A stretch of 64,000 nucleotides of DNA from an uncultured Prevotella sp. (GCA_934254985.1 CAKQMS010000003.1:75287-139286), one strand, 5' to 3'. Shown: positions 8,114 to 17,526, counted from the stretch's first letter. The notes: generated by a model not told the origin, from the letters alone. Program-made: numbers and translations.

Positions 8114-9275
8114 ACTCATATTCAAAGTCGTCGAGGTCATCAACATCCTCAACGTCGTCTTCGTCTATATATTCAATATCTTCGTCTTCGCCTTCTTGAG
8201 CAAGCTCCATAGCAAAGCGCGACATATCTTTATCTCTGTGCACAAGGGTGTCCTCGGCTGTGATATCTTGCAACTTATTGCTCTCGCTATTTAGCTCTTT
8301 CCATAGCACATCCTTCAAATCAGATAGTCCGTAGCCTGTAACTGAAGAGATGAATACTACTGGTAAATCTTCTGGCAGATGCTCACGAAGCATATCCATC
8401 AACTCCTCGTCCAAGAGGTCGCTCTTGGTAACTGCCAACACTCTGTGCTTGCTGAGCATTTCTGGATTAAACTGCTCAAGCTCTTTCAATAGCACTTCAT
8501 ATTCGCGCTTAATATCGTCGGTATCGCCTGGAACCATAAAGAGCAACAATGAGTTGCGCTCAATATGACGCAAGAAGCGAAGTCCTAAGCCCTTACCCTC
8601 GCTGGCTCCCTCGATGATACCAGGGATATCTGCCATCACAAACGACTTATGGTCTCTATATTCTACGATACCCAGACTTGGCTCAAGGGTTGTAAAAGGA
8701 TAGTTGGCAATCTTTGGACGTGCACTCGACAAGGCTGAAAGCAAGGTAGACTTTCCTGCATTAGGGAATCCTACCAAACCAACATCGGCAAGCAACTTCA
8801 ACTCCATTATCACCGTACGCTCCTGCATAGGCTCGCCTGGCTGTGCAAAACGTGGAGCCTGATTGGTAGCAGTACGGAATTGGAAGTTACCCAATCCGCC
8901 TCGTCCACCTTTCAATAGCATCACTTCCTGACCATCGTATGTTACGTCGCAGATATATTTTCCGGTCTCAGCATCATATACAACTGTTCCGCATGGCACA
9001 TCGATATACATATCCTTACCGTCTGTACCATGACATTTGTCGCGTCCGCCGTTGCCTCCATGTTCAGCAAATACGTGGCGCTGATATTTCAGGTGCAACA
9101 AGGTCCAATAGTTATGATTGCCACGAAGGATAATGCTTCCGCCGCGACCGCCGTCACCACCATCAGGACCACCATTAGGATTGTATTTCACATGCCTAAG
9201 GTGCATAGAGCCCTTACCGCCCTTTCCTGAGCGGCAATATATCTTTACATAGTCTACGAAATTGGAATCTGCCAT
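8100..9275 (-). CDS. obgE: GTPase ObgE/CgtA
   Basis: 391 residues. The N-terminal glycine-rich Obg fold (residues 1-158) has [15 protein letters not shown]. The GTPase domain has the P-loop GFPNAGKST, the G3 motif DIPG and the G4 motif TKSD. The C-terminus is a long acidic tail rich in Asp/Glu/Tyr. Obg proteins are essential large-subunit assembly GTPases that link ribosome maturation to growth. It sits between adk and pgeF in the same orientation; the 123-bp gap to adk contains a repeat cluster. Confidence 0.97.
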   Translation of the reverse strand: MADSNFVDYVKIYCRSGKGGKGSMHLRHVKYNPNGGPDGGDGGRGGSIILRGNHNYWTLLHLKYQRHVFAEHGGNGGRDKCHGTDGKDMYIDVPCGTVVYDAETGKYICDVTYDGQEVMLLKGGRGGLGNFQFRTATNQAPRFAQPGEPMQERTVIMELKLLADVGLVGFPNAGKSTLLSALSSARPKIANYPFTTLEPSLGIVEYRDHKSFVMADIPGIIEGASEGKGLGLRFLRHIERNSLLLFMVPGDTDDIKREYEVLLKELEQFNPEMLSKHRVLAVTKSDLLDEELMDMLREHLPEDLPVVFISSVTGYGLSDLKDVLWKELNSESNKLQDITAEDTLVHRDKDMSRFAMELAQEGEDEDIEYIDEDDVEDVDDLDDFEYEYDEE

Positions 9276-9398
9276 TTAAGTGAAGAATTAAGAGTGAAGA
9301 GTGAAGAAAAAAACGAAGAGTGAAGAGTGAAGGACGAAGAATCCAATACCATTAAGGCTATATGATTCTTCACTCTTCCCTCTTCACTCTTCCCTAAA
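9276..9398. repeat. GAAGAGTGAAG-type inverted repeat cluster inside operon
   Basis: Between adk and obgE the plus strand carries repeated GAAGAGTGAAG blocks, then, after about 40 bp, their complements (TTCACTCTTCC), forming a large imperfect hairpin. The same core occurs in inverted pairs at 22255-22385. No gene is seen here. Confidence 0.7.
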
Positions 9399-9977
9399 TT
9401 ATTCGGCAATGCCGTCGATAACCTTGCAGATGTCTGCAAAGATTACCTCAAGCTGACCATCACCCTTTACGTGGTGATGCAAGCCTTCGCCATCATACCA
9501 GCCGATGAGAGGAGCTGTCTGGTTGTGATAAACGCCAAGACGCTTCTTGATTGTCTCCTCGTTATCATCTGAACGACCGCTCTCGATACCACGCTTGATA
9601 AGACGCTCCATCAATACATTCTCTGGAACATCCAATTCAATCATAGCAGCAATCTTATGACCACGCTCTGCGAGCATGTTCTTCAAAGCCTCAGCTTGTG
9701 GGATAGTACGTGGGAAACCATCAAAGATTACGCCCTTGTGCTCCTTGCCAAAGCTGTCGTAAACACTTGCAAGGATATCTATCATAAGCTCATCTGGGAT
9801 AAGCTGACCGTTGTCAATATATCCCTTGGCTGTCTTGCCGAGTTCTGTACCATTCTTGATTTCTGCGCGAAGCACGTCGCCTGTAGAAATATGACCGAAA
9901 CCATACTTCTTGATCATCAGATCGCTCTGAGTACCCTTTCCTGAACCTGGGGCACCGAAAATAACAATGTTCTTCAT
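9399..9977 (-). CDS. adk: Adenylate kinase
   Basis: 192 residues with P-loop GAPGSGKGT near the N-terminus, the HISTGDVLRAEI AMP-binding segment and GFPRTIPQA. It catalyses ATP + AMP to 2 ADP in the cytosol. The LID is the short form (RGIESGRSDDN) without zinc ligands. In this genome adk lies next to hpt (37 bp downstream of it), not between secY and map as in many bacteria, so a purine-nucleotide context is conserved instead. Confidence 0.97.
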   Translation of the reverse strand: MKNIVIFGAPGSGKGTQSDLMIKKYGFGHISTGDVLRAEIKNGTELGKTAKGYIDNGQLIPDELMIDILASVYDSFGKEHKGVIFDGFPRTIPQAEALKNMLAERGHKIAAMIELDVPENVLMERLIKRGIESGRSDDNEETIKKRLGVYHNQTAPLIGWYDGEGLHHHVKGDGQLEVIFADICKVIDGIAE

Positions 9978-10014
9978 TTTTACTTTTTTGACTAAATCTA
10001 TTGTGTTGTCTATA

Positions 10015-10551
10015 TTATTCTACGATTGTGTAAATCTCCTTCAGGTTTCTGCCCTGCTGGTCGTAGTCAAGACCATAGCCCACGATGAAGTCGTTAGGAA
10101 TCTCCATTGCAGCATACTCGATGTTCAATGGCACCTGAAGCTTACCTGGCTTAAGGAGTAGGGTGCAGATATGTATAGCCGCAGGGTTGCGTGTTCCCAA
10201 CTGCTCTATCATGCGCTTCATAGTAAAACCTGTATCTACGATATCTTCCAAAATAACAACATTACGTCCTGCCAAGTCTTCGTTCAAGCCAATAACTTCT
10301 GTTATCTTACCTGTCGAAGTGGTGCCTTGATAAGAAGCAAGCTTCACGAAAGAGATTTCACATGGTATAGTGATATTGCGAATCAAATCGGCAGCAAAAA
10401 CAAATGAGCCATTGAGCACGGCTATAAAAAGTGGATTCTTGTCTGCCATATCGTTATTGATTTTTTCTGCAACAGCCTTCACACGCTGCTGTATCTCTTC
10501 TTCGGGGATAAACGTTCTGAACGTTTTATCCTTAATAGTTACTGTGCTCAT
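10015..10551 (-). CDS. hpt: Hypoxanthine phosphoribosyltransferase
   Basis: 178 residues with the PRPP-binding signature VVILEDIVDTGFTM and a hypoxanthine/guanine PRTase layout ending in DYDQQGRNLKEIY. It salvages hypoxanthine (and probably guanine) to the nucleotide using PRPP. First gene of the run hpt-adk-obgE-pgeF-M23, preceded by a consensus promoter that shares an extended motif with the AICAR formyltransferase promoter. Confidence 0.95.
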   Translation of the reverse strand: MSTVTIKDKTFRTFIPEEEIQQRVKAVAEKINNDMADKNPLFIAVLNGSFVFAADLIRNITIPCEISFVKLASYQGTTSTGKITEVIGLNEDLAGRNVVILEDIVDTGFTMKRMIEQLGTRNPAAIHICTLLLKPGKLQVPLNIEYAAMEIPNDFIVGYGLDYDQQGRNLKEIYTIVE

Positions 10552-10579
10552 TGTATGTCGGATTTTGGATAATTTGGGG

Positions 10580-10610
10580 CAAAGTTACTCTAAAATGACG
10601 GAATAACAAA
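10580..10610 (-). promoter_or_regulatory. Promoter of hpt operon
   Basis: Minus strand TTTG (10607-10610), 19-bp spacer, TAACTTTG (10580-10587), an exact consensus. The stretch starting TTTTGTTATTCC and ending AGTAACTTTGC matches the AICAR formyltransferase promoter. Confidence 0.85.
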
Positions 10611-10703
10611 AGAAAAGAATTGATTTTTGGCTTATTCCACACCAATAGGTATGAAATAATCAAAAAAAAGCAAACTATTGGGCTTTTATTAGTATTAATT
10701 TTG

Positions 10704-10711
10704 TATTTTTG
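10704..10711 (+). promoter_or_regulatory. Possible -7 element giving a near-leaderless nnr transcript
   Basis: TATTTTTG lies only 8 bp before the nnr ATG at 10720. If used, transcription would begin at or within a few bases of the start codon. No good TTTG -33 box is found at 19-20 bp; TTGG at about 22 bp is the closest. Confidence 0.35.
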
Positions 10712-10719
10712 CTGTCGAT

Positions 10720-12237
10720 ATGAAAATTTTCACTTCTGCTCAGATTCACGAGCTTGACAAATACACCATAGACAATGAGCCCATCGCGTCGACCGACTTG
10801 ATGGAAAGGGCTGCTAACGCCATTACCAAAGCCATAATCGACGAATGGACCGAGTATACCCCAATAGTTGTTTTTGCTGGTCCTGGCAACAATGGCGGTG
10901 ATGCACTTGCTGTGTCAAGACTATTGGCTGAACGTGGATACGAAGTCCACACATATCTGTTCAATATCCACAACAAGCTTTCTGTTGATTGCCAAACCAA
11001 CAAAAAGCGTCTTGAGGAATGCAGCAAATTAAAATCTTTCACCGAGATTACTGTCAACTTCGACCCTCCTCAGCTCACCGAGGACACATTGGTTATTGAT
11101 GGACTTTTCGGTTCTGGCATCAACAAGCCGCTATCTGGTGGTTTTGCTTCGCTGGTTAAATATATCAACCAGTCGCCATGCAAGGTGGTGAGTATCGATG
11201 TGCCTTCGGGATTGATGTGCGAAGACAACACGTTCAACATACGTGCCAACATCATCCGTGCCAACATGACGCTGACTCTTCAGCAAAAGAAATTGGCGAT
11301 GATGCTTCCTGACAATCAGCTTTATATTGGCAAGTTGAAGGTATTGGATATAATGCTGAGCCATGAGTATATCGAGAATACTGACTCTAAATATTATATC
11401 ACCGAAGAAAAGGATATTAGAGGCATGTTGCGTCCGCGCTACGACTTTGCTCATAAGGGCAACATGGGCACAGCGCTCATCGTAGCTGGCAGCTATGGCA
11501 TGGCTGGCGCTGCTATATTAGCAACAAAGGCTTGTCTGCGTAGTGGTATCGGAAAGGTGTGCGTTAGAACTCCAAAGCTCAACTATCAGATAATGCAAAT
11601 CAGCATTCCTGAGGCTGTATTGGTTATGGACAACGACGAGAAGGTGTTCTCTGAATCTACTGATGCCAACGACTACGAGGCTGTTGCCATTGGTCCAGGT
11701 CTTGGTCAAGCAGAAAACACCGCTGTTGCTATGATGGCGCAGCTCAAACGCACACAATGTCCTATCGTTGCCGATGCCGATGCACTAAATATCTTGTCGT
11801 CGCATCAGGCATGGATGCAGCAGTTGCCACGACATATCATCATGACTCCACATCTCAAAGAGATGGACCGCCTTATAGGCAATGGTTGCAATGGCGACTA
11901 TGAGCGTCTGACTAAGGCTTGCGAAATGGCTGCTCGCCATGAGGCTTACATTATTCTGAAAGGTCACCATACTGCTATCTGCACTCCTGAGGGAAGGGTT
12001 TTCTTCAATGATACTGGCAATAGCGGCATGGCAACAGCTGGTAGCGGTGATGTACTAACGGGTATCATCACAGGTTTGTTGGGCAGAGGATATTCAGAAC
12101 AAGAGGCTTGCATCCTCGGTGTTTATCTCCATGGTCTTGCAGGCGACATTGCAGCTCGCGAACTTGGCAAAGAGAGCCTCATCGCATCTGATATCATCGA
12201 ATATCTGCCAAAGGCTTTCAAGCTTCTGGAAGAATAA
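10720..12237 (+). CDS. nnr: Bifunctional NAD(P)H-hydrate epimerase / ADP-dependent dehydratase
   Basis: 505 residues joining two repair enzymes. The N-terminal YjeF epimerase domain (about 1-215) has FAGPGNNGGDALAVSRLL; the C-terminal ribokinase-like dehydratase (about 225-505) has GPGLGQ and the anion-hole motif TAGSGDVLTGIITGL. Together they convert damaged R- and S-NADHX/NADPHX back to NAD(P)H. The full fusion length matches bacterial Nnr proteins. Transcribed divergently from hpt; followed 34 bp later by the DUF4831 gene. Confidence 0.95.
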   Translation: MKIFTSAQIHELDKYTIDNEPIASTDLMERAANAITKAIIDEWTEYTPIVVFAGPGNNGGDALAVSRLLAERGYEVHTYLFNIHNKLSVDCQTNKKRLEECSKLKSFTEITVNFDPPQLTEDTLVIDGLFGSGINKPLSGGFASLVKYINQSPCKVVSIDVPSGLMCEDNTFNIRANIIRANMTLTLQQKKLAMMLPDNQLYIGKLKVLDIMLSHEYIENTDSKYYITEEKDIRGMLRPRYDFAHKGNMGTALIVAGSYGMAGAAILATKACLRSGIGKVCVRTPKLNYQIMQISIPEAVLVMDNDEKVFSESTDANDYEAVAIGPGLGQAENTAVAMMAQLKRTQCPIVADADALNILSSHQAWMQQLPRHIIMTPHLKEMDRLIGNGCNGDYERLTKACEMAARHEAYIILKGHHTAICTPEGRVFFNDTGNSGMATAGSGDVLTGIITGLLGRGYSEQEACILGVYLHGLAGDIAARELGKESLIASDIIEYLPKAFKLLEE

Positions 12238-12271
12238 CAAATCGTAAAAACCTAAACACAAGAATATAAAC

Positions 12272-13342
12272 ATGAAAAATATTATTTCCACCCTACTGCT
12301 TTCTGCTGCAGCTTCTTTCTCGGGCTACGCTCAGCAGGCCAACGAGGCAATAACTTACTATTTGCCTAAGACGGCGGTTCATGTAAATGTGATAATAGAG
12401 AAGACCAACTACACTCCTGGTCAGTTGGCAGAATATGCTCAAAGATACATGCGCTTGGACAATGTGAGCCTTGAAGCTTATACCACTTATAGAATCATTG
12501 CCACAAACATGTATACTACTGCCGAGCCTGATGCGTCAAAGCTTTTCTCGTTGGAAATCGACAAAAACCATTTCATCAATAATGTGTCGAAGACTGAGAA
12601 GGGTCTCTTGCTTGCTATCAATGGCGAGGGCAGAGACAACACCGTGATTCCTACGTTCACTCCGTCTAAGCCTCAACCTATATTGAACTCTAAGGATTTC
12701 ATGTCGCAAGATATCCTCTCGGCAACAAGCTCGGCTAAGATGGCTGAACTTACTGCCAACGAGATATTCGAAATCAGAGATAGTCGCACTCAGCTGGCTC
12801 GTGGCGAGGCTGACTTCATGCCTAAGGATGGCACTCAGCTAAAGCTTATGATGTCGCAACTCGACACTCAGGAGAAGGCTCTCATGCAGGTATTCTCTGG
12901 CATAACAACCAAAGACACCACCATGACAACCATCACCTACATTCCAACCGCTGAGGTCGAAAAGCAACCTTTGTTCCGTTTCTCTAAGTATTATGGCATT
13001 GTCGACAACGACGACCTCTCTGGCTCTCCTTATTATATTAAGGTTGCCAAGAAGAAGACTTTCGACGATGAGCCTGCTGTAGCTGATGGCAAAAAGGATA
13101 AAAAGGAAAAGAAGGATAAAAACGATATCGGACTTAGAGTCAACATTCCTGCAAAGATGGACATCACCGTCTTTAATGGCACAGGCAACACATTGGCTAA
13201 ACAGCAGTTCCAAGCTCCACAGTTCGGTAAACTTGAGATTCTTAGCGGCGAACTATTCGGAAAGAAGCAGAGTAGCCGCCTAATCCTTAACCCGCAGACT
13301 GGCGCCATCTCTAAGATTGAAGCACTGAACATTGCGAAATAA
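12272..13342 (+). CDS. DUF4831 family secreted protein
   Basis: 356 residues with a signal peptide (MKNIISTLLLSAAASFSGYA). The body matches DUF4831, a family of unknown function largely found in Bacteroidota: YYLPKTAVHV near the start, then FSLEIDKNHFINNVSKTEKGLLLAING. A lysine-rich linker (KKDKKEKKDKND) near residue 275 precedes the C-terminal part. It probably resides in the periplasm or outer membrane. Likely cotranscribed with nnr and closed by the terminator at 13386-13415. Confidence 0.82.
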   Translation: MKNIISTLLLSAAASFSGYAQQANEAITYYLPKTAVHVNVIIEKTNYTPGQLAEYAQRYMRLDNVSLEAYTTYRIIATNMYTTAEPDASKLFSLEIDKNHFINNVSKTEKGLLLAINGEGRDNTVIPTFTPSKPQPILNSKDFMSQDILSATSSAKMAELTANEIFEIRDSRTQLARGEADFMPKDGTQLKLMMSQLDTQEKALMQVFSGITTKDTTMTTITYIPTAEVEKQPLFRFSKYYGIVDNDDLSGSPYYIKVAKKKTFDDEPAVADGKKDKKEKKDKNDIGLRVNIPAKMDITVFNGTGNTLAKQQFQAPQFGKLEILSGELFGKKQSSRLILNPQTGAISKIEALNIAK

Positions 13343-13385
13343 AAGAAAACTGCAAAGAGATTTATTCTAAGAAGTATATAACTAA

Positions 13386-13415
13386 AAAGGGTGATACCGC
13401 TTGGTATCACCCTTT
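13386..13415. terminator. Bidirectional terminator between DUF4831 gene and fba
   Basis: Stem AAAGGGTGATACC (13386-13398) pairs perfectly with 13403-13415 around a four-base loop. It is A-rich before and T-rich after, so it serves both convergent genes. Confidence 0.88.
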
Positions 13416-13437
13416 AATATTTTATGCTCTAATCAGA

Positions 13438-14439
13438 TTAGCACTGAGCGAGCTTACCGTCTGAACCGAGTACGTTCACAATCTTGTGGATGTACATCTT
13501 CTTCATGTTCTCGCGAGCTGGCTTCAAATACTGACGTGGGTCGAAGTGGTCTGGATGCTCAGCGAAGTGCTGACGGATAGCAGCTGTCATAGCAAGACGT
13601 GAGTCAGAGTCGATGTTGATCTTGCAAACTGCAGACTTAGCAGCCTTACGGAGCTGCTCCTCAGGAATACCGATAGCAGCCTTCAAGTCGCCACCGTACT
13701 TGTTGATGGTGTTAACCTCGTCCATAGGAACTGATGAAGATCCGTGGAGTACGATTGGGAATCCAGGAAGCTTCTTCTCGATCTCTGCAAGAATATCGAA
13801 AGCCAATGGAGGTGGAACCAATACACCGTTTACCAATGTGCACTGCTCTGGAGTAAACTTGTGTGCACCGTGTGATGTACCGATAGAGATAGCCAATGAG
13901 TCGCAACCTGTGCGTGTAGCGAAGTCGATAACTTCCTCAGGCTTTGTATAGTGAGACTCTGCTGCGCTAACCTCGTCCTCAACACCAGCGAGAACACCGA
14001 GCTCAGCCTCAACAGTTACATCAAACTGATGTGCATATTCTACAACCTTCTTTGCCAAAGCAACGTTCTCCTCGTATGGAAGTGAAGAACCGTCGATCAT
14101 TACTGAAGAGAAACCATTGTCGATGCAATCCTTGCAAAGTTCAAATGAATCTCCGTGGTCGAGGTGGAGAACAATCTCTGGATGCTCGCAGCCGAGTTCC
14201 TTAGCATACTGAACAGCGCCCTCTGCCATGTAGCGAAGGATAGTACCGTTAGCATAGTTACGTGCACCCTTAGAAACCTGCATGATAACAGGAGACTTTG
14301 TCTCTACTGCAGCCTGTACGATTGCCTGCATCTGCTCCATTGTATTGAAGTTGAAAGCAGGAATAGCATAACCGCCTGCTACTGCTCTCTTGAACATCTC
14401 ACGGGTGTTCACGAGACCCAAATCTTTGTAATTTACCAT
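13438..14439 (-). CDS. fba: Class II fructose-1,6-bisphosphate aldolase
   Basis: 333 residues; cleaves fructose-1,6-bisphosphate to DHAP and GAP in glycolysis. The zinc-dependent class II features are present: HLDHGDSFE, VEAELGVLAG, SIGTSHGAHKF and VLHGSSSVP. It stands alone on the minus strand with a consensus promoter about 50 bp upstream and a bidirectional terminator behind it. Confidence 0.96.
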   Translation of the reverse strand: MVNYKDLGLVNTREMFKRAVAGGYAIPAFNFNTMEQMQAIVQAAVETKSPVIMQVSKGARNYANGTILRYMAEGAVQYAKELGCEHPEIVLHLDHGDSFELCKDCIDNGFSSVMIDGSSLPYEENVALAKKVVEYAHQFDVTVEAELGVLAGVEDEVSAAESHYTKPEEVIDFATRTGCDSLAISIGTSHGAHKFTPEQCTLVNGVLVPPPLAFDILAEIEKKLPGFPIVLHGSSSVPMDEVNTINKYGGDLKAAIGIPEEQLRKAAKSAVCKINIDSDSRLAMTAAIRQHFAEHPDHFDPRQYLKPARENMKKMYIHKIVNVLGSDGKLAQC

Positions 14440-14489
14440 AATTGTTTGTATATGTTTAAAAAACTAATATTCTTGGTTTTATCCGACTG

Positions 14490-14520
14490 CAAAATTAGCA
14501 ATTATATTTTTTCTTGCAAA
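14490..14520 (-). promoter_or_regulatory. Promoter of fba
   Basis: Minus strand TTTG (14517-14520), 19-bp spacer, TAATTTTG (14490-14497), full consensus. Confidence 0.82.
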
Positions 14521-14654
14521 ATGTTGCATGTTTAATTAGTGTTCCAAGTTTTATAAAATGCTAAAACACTATTGTTTTTTTTTGACGGTTCACAATTTTG
14601 CAAATTCCGCTTTACAATTTTCCTAAGATATACCAGTTTTTTGGTCTTTTTCTC

Positions 14655-15872
14655 TTATTCTTCACTATGTTTGTGTTTTCTTGTCAACTCTGAGGCAAAC
14701 AAAAGCACTACGAAATAGCCTATGAAAGGTATCATAAATGGCAATACAAGGTTGGTTTGGTCTGCCACATAGCCCATCAATAGGAAGAAGCAACCACCGA
14801 TAGGTGTCATCATCAAGAGCGATGATGCACTCTTGGTAAGATTGCCCAAGCCTTGCAAAGCTAAAGTGAAGATGGTTGGGAACATAATGGCTTCAAACAA
14901 ATAGTTGCAAACCAAAGCTATCATAGAGCATTTGCCCAAATCGAGCAGCACCAAGCCTATACATACCACACTTCCGATACCGCAGTATAGCAGCATCAGT
15001 TCGGCACGCACCTTGCGCATTATCCATGAGCCAAGGAATCGTCCTACCATAAAGAAGCCTAACGCCACGGTCAACACTATCGAGGCAGTGTTATCGTTCA
15101 TCCATCCCTGACCGGTCACAAAGTTGATGAAATAGCTATTGATAGATATCTCGGCTATCTCGTATGCCAAGAGGGCGAAGAGTCCAAACACAAACATAGG
15201 ATGACGCTTGAAGAGCTTCATTATTCTTGTGTCCTGAATATGGTCTTCTTCTGTTTCTTCGTGCTTTATCTCTGGCAGGTCTACTCGCGAGAACACTACG
15301 GCAATACACATCACCAATACTCCCAGCACAGCGTATGGCACAACAACATTGCCACCATCTGAACTGCCATTAAACAAGAACTGACCTACGGCATAGGTAG
15401 CAAACAAGCAACCCAAGCCATTAAATGACTGCGAGAAGTTCAGTCGGCTCGATGCTGTCTCCTTATCGCCAAGCTCTGCTGCATAGGGGTTGGCTGCTGT
15501 CTCCAAGAACACGAGTCCGCAACCTATTATAAATAGCGGACCAAGATAGGCATAGAAGGTTCCTATCTCTGCACCTGGTATAAAGAGCAATGCTCCAAAA
15601 GCAAAGAGGGCAAGTCCAAACACCACTCCTCGTCTATAGCCTTGGCGATTGATAAACCATCCGGCAGGTATCGCCATAAGGAAATATCCCAGATATGTTG
15701 TCACCTGAATCAACGACGACTGGGTTAGGGAAATGTCGAGTGAGTTTTGGAAATGCTTGTTCAATACATCGAGGATGGCTCGTGCAAATCCCCACAAAAA
15801 GAAGAGCGAGGTTATCAAGACAAAGGGCACGAGATACTTCTTGTCTGTCAATGTTGGTCGATTTGTTTTCAT
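14655..15872 (-). CDS. FucP-family sugar:H+ symporter (MFS)
   Basis: 405 residues with about 12 hydrophobic segments. The opening KKYLVPFVLITSLFFLWGFA and the motif GLVFLETAANPYAAELG are typical of the FucP/GluP branch of the major facilitator superfamily, which imports L-fucose, glucose, galactose or related sugars with protons. Substrate cannot be read from the sequence. No catabolic genes are adjacent. It ends without an obvious GC-rich terminator. Confidence 0.88.
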   Translation of the reverse strand: MKTNRPTLTDKKYLVPFVLITSLFFLWGFARAILDVLNKHFQNSLDISLTQSSLIQVTTYLGYFLMAIPAGWFINRQGYRRGVVFGLALFAFGALLFIPGAEIGTFYAYLGPLFIIGCGLVFLETAANPYAAELGDKETASSRLNFSQSFNGLGCLFATYAVGQFLFNGSSDGGNVVVPYAVLGVLVMCIAVVFSRVDLPEIKHEETEEDHIQDTRIMKLFKRHPMFVFGLFALLAYEIAEISINSYFINFVTGQGWMNDNTASIVLTVALGFFMVGRFLGSWIMRKVRAELMLLYCGIGSVVCIGLVLLDLGKCSMIALVCNYLFEAIMFPTIFTLALQGLGNLTKSASSLLMMTPIGGCFFLLMGYVADQTNLVLPFMIPFIGYFVVLLFASELTRKHKHSEE

Positions 15873-15882
15873 TATCTATTTT

Positions 15883-16635
15883 TTATTTTCTTGTCTCTAC
15901 ATTAAATTCAGTAACCTTCGATATTGTCTCGCCATTCTGCAATACTGAGCAGCATAGCTTTATCGTGCCATACTTCAGTCGGTTGTCGGCTTTCACCATG
16001 GCGGTATATCTCACGCCTTTATATGCTCCTATCTTCTCCACACATATTGGCTGCGAGATATAGATATGTCTATTGCCTGTCATCTCTGCCACGGTAGGCA
16101 CCACATTATATATTGGTTGCAAACCATTATTATATATCTCAAGCACCACCTTACACATTTCGCCACGCGATATTGTATCGTCGCCATCGGCATCTATGAA
16201 GCGTGCGTTTCTTATCTCAACAGTTGGTGCTGAATGGGTATACACATTGTCGGCAGGTGATGATGGTTGCTTATATTCGTAGTTGCCTGTGGTAGCATCG
16301 CCACCATCAAAGTCTATGCGGTCGTCGCCACTATTGGTTGAATCAAAGCCACTATTAGAAGAATCATAGCCACTATTAGCAGGATAGTCGTTATCCATTT
16401 TGCCTCGTGCTTTCTGGTCGGCAGCATTGCCTATAGCGCCACCAATCACAGCACCGCCTGCCATACCCACAATGGTTCCTATATCTGAGCCTCGCGGTCC
16501 GCCACTTATGCCACCTATAGCCGAACCGAGTATACTTCCAAACTGTGCACCGGTATATGCTCCAGCGCCTGTATAAGAGCTACAGCTGCTAAGCAATAAT
16601 GTTGCTCCAACTGCCAAAGCCATCATCTTCTTCAT
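15883..16635 (-). CDS. Glycine-zipper lipoprotein
   Basis: I choose the start MKKMMALAVGATLLLSSCSS (16635). The frame is open to 16734, but the promoter at 16705-16735 lies inside that extension. A lipobox (LSSC) predicts a lipid-anchored envelope protein of about 250 residues. After it comes a glycine-rich segment (GSILGSAIGGISGG...GMAGGAVIGGAIGNAA), the YMGG/2TM glycine-zipper pattern. A low-complexity stretch with three Ser-Gly-Asp/Asn-rich repeats (NSGYDSSNSGFDS) follows, then a globular C-terminal domain of unknown type. Function unknown; just 10 bp separate it from the transporter gene. Confidence 0.8.
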   Translation of the reverse strand: MKKMMALAVGATLLLSSCSSYTGAGAYTGAQFGSILGSAIGGISGGPRGSDIGTIVGMAGGAVIGGAIGNAADQKARGKMDNDYPANSGYDSSNSGFDSTNSGDDRIDFDGGDATTGNYEYKQPSSPADNVYTHSAPTVEIRNARFIDADGDDTISRGEMCKVVLEIYNNGLQPIYNVVPTVAEMTGNRHIYISQPICVEKIGAYKGVRYTAMVKADNRLKYGTIKLCCSVLQNGETISKVTEFNVETRK

Positions 16636-16704
16636 ATCTCTTACCTGATTTGTTCCTTTATATTTATAGGCATACAAAACTATCTTTGCAGCTTTTGTTT
16701 TCTG

Positions 16705-16735
16705 CAAAGATAATAATTTTTCTATTATCATCAAT
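16705..16735 (-). promoter_or_regulatory. Promoter of lipoprotein gene
   Basis: Minus strand ATTG (16732-16735), 19-bp spacer, TATCTTTG (16705-16712). It supports the internal start of the lipoprotein and may also drive the transporter gene. Confidence 0.6.
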
Positions 16736-16834
16736 CGTTTTTTGCCTAAATTAGCATAGGGAATTCCCTATACAATACAAAACACCCATATTTATCTGCA
16801 AATGGCTCATGCATATAAAAAGAAAAAGCTTCAA

Positions 16835-17401
16835 CTATTTCTTTTCTTCTCTTTCTGCGACCTTATAATCGTCTGGCTTCACAAATTCGAATTCGAATTC
16901 TGGCATATCGTCCTCTTCCATACGATATGGCACCATCTTCTCCGTTACTGGCTTCACCTCGACCATAGCCACACCTTGAGCAAGCATACCTATAGCCTTA
17001 GCTGCCGCATACGACAGGTCCACAACGCGACCTCTGCCGAATGGTCCACGGTCGGTAACCCTAACATCCACGGATTTATTATTGCTAAGGTTCGTTACTC
17101 GCAGTATTGTGCCGAAAGGGTATTTCTTATGAGCACACGTCAAGCTATCATGATGTATTCGCTCGCCACTTGCCGAGCGTGCTCCAGTGGCTCGTTTAGA
17201 ATAATAAGAAGCCTTGCCTTTCTGCACATTATGTTTATGCACAGCAGTTTTCTGTGCTTGTTTTTTCTGTGCAGAAAGACAAGGCTTTCCTGTTATCAAT
17301 AGCGAAGCAAAGAGCATAAATACCATACACACCGTCATTCTTATGGCGTTGCCTACAATCATTCTTGTGTTTATGTTTAACCTATTGCTTCCTATCCTCA
17401 T
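16835..17401 (-). CDS. RlpA-like double-psi beta-barrel protein
   Basis: 188 residues. A hydrophobic segment (about 14-37) acts as signal or anchor, then the RlpA-like domain: GKASYYSKRATGARSASGERI and VRVTDRGPFGRGRVVDLSYAAA. RlpA proteins are septal or envelope lytic transglycosylases acting on denuded glycan; some family members only bind. No SPOR domain is present. The C-terminus is acidic then basic. The start could instead be one of the internal Met codons (residues 14 or 21). Confidence 0.85.
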   Translation of the reverse strand: MRIGSNRLNINTRMIVGNAIRMTVCMVFMLFASLLITGKPCLSAQKKQAQKTAVHKHNVQKGKASYYSKRATGARSASGERIHHDSLTCAHKKYPFGTILRVTNLSNNKSVDVRVTDRGPFGRGRVVDLSYAAAKAIGMLAQGVAMVEVKPVTEKMVPYRMEEDDMPEFEFEFVKPDDYKVAEREEKK

Positions 17402-17406
17402 CTTTT

Positions 17407-17525
17407 CCTTTATTTCTTCACTCAGGCGCCATCGCCTTCATCCAGCGTCTCGCCTTCATCCAGCGTGTCCGCCTTCATCCTGCGTGTCCGCCTTCATCAA
17501 GCGTATCCGCCTTTATTTCTTCACT
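17407..17525. repeat. 19-bp tandem repeat array framed by 16-bp direct repeats
   Basis: About four to five units of CGCCTTCATCCAGCGTGTC (one is 18 bp) run from 17433 to about 17515. The block is framed by two identical copies of CCTTTATTTCTTCACT (17407-17422 and 17510-17525). The period is not a multiple of three, so open frames crossing it are incidental. It fills the gap between the end of gdhA and the start of rlpA. Confidence 0.8.
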
Positions 17526-17526
17526 T

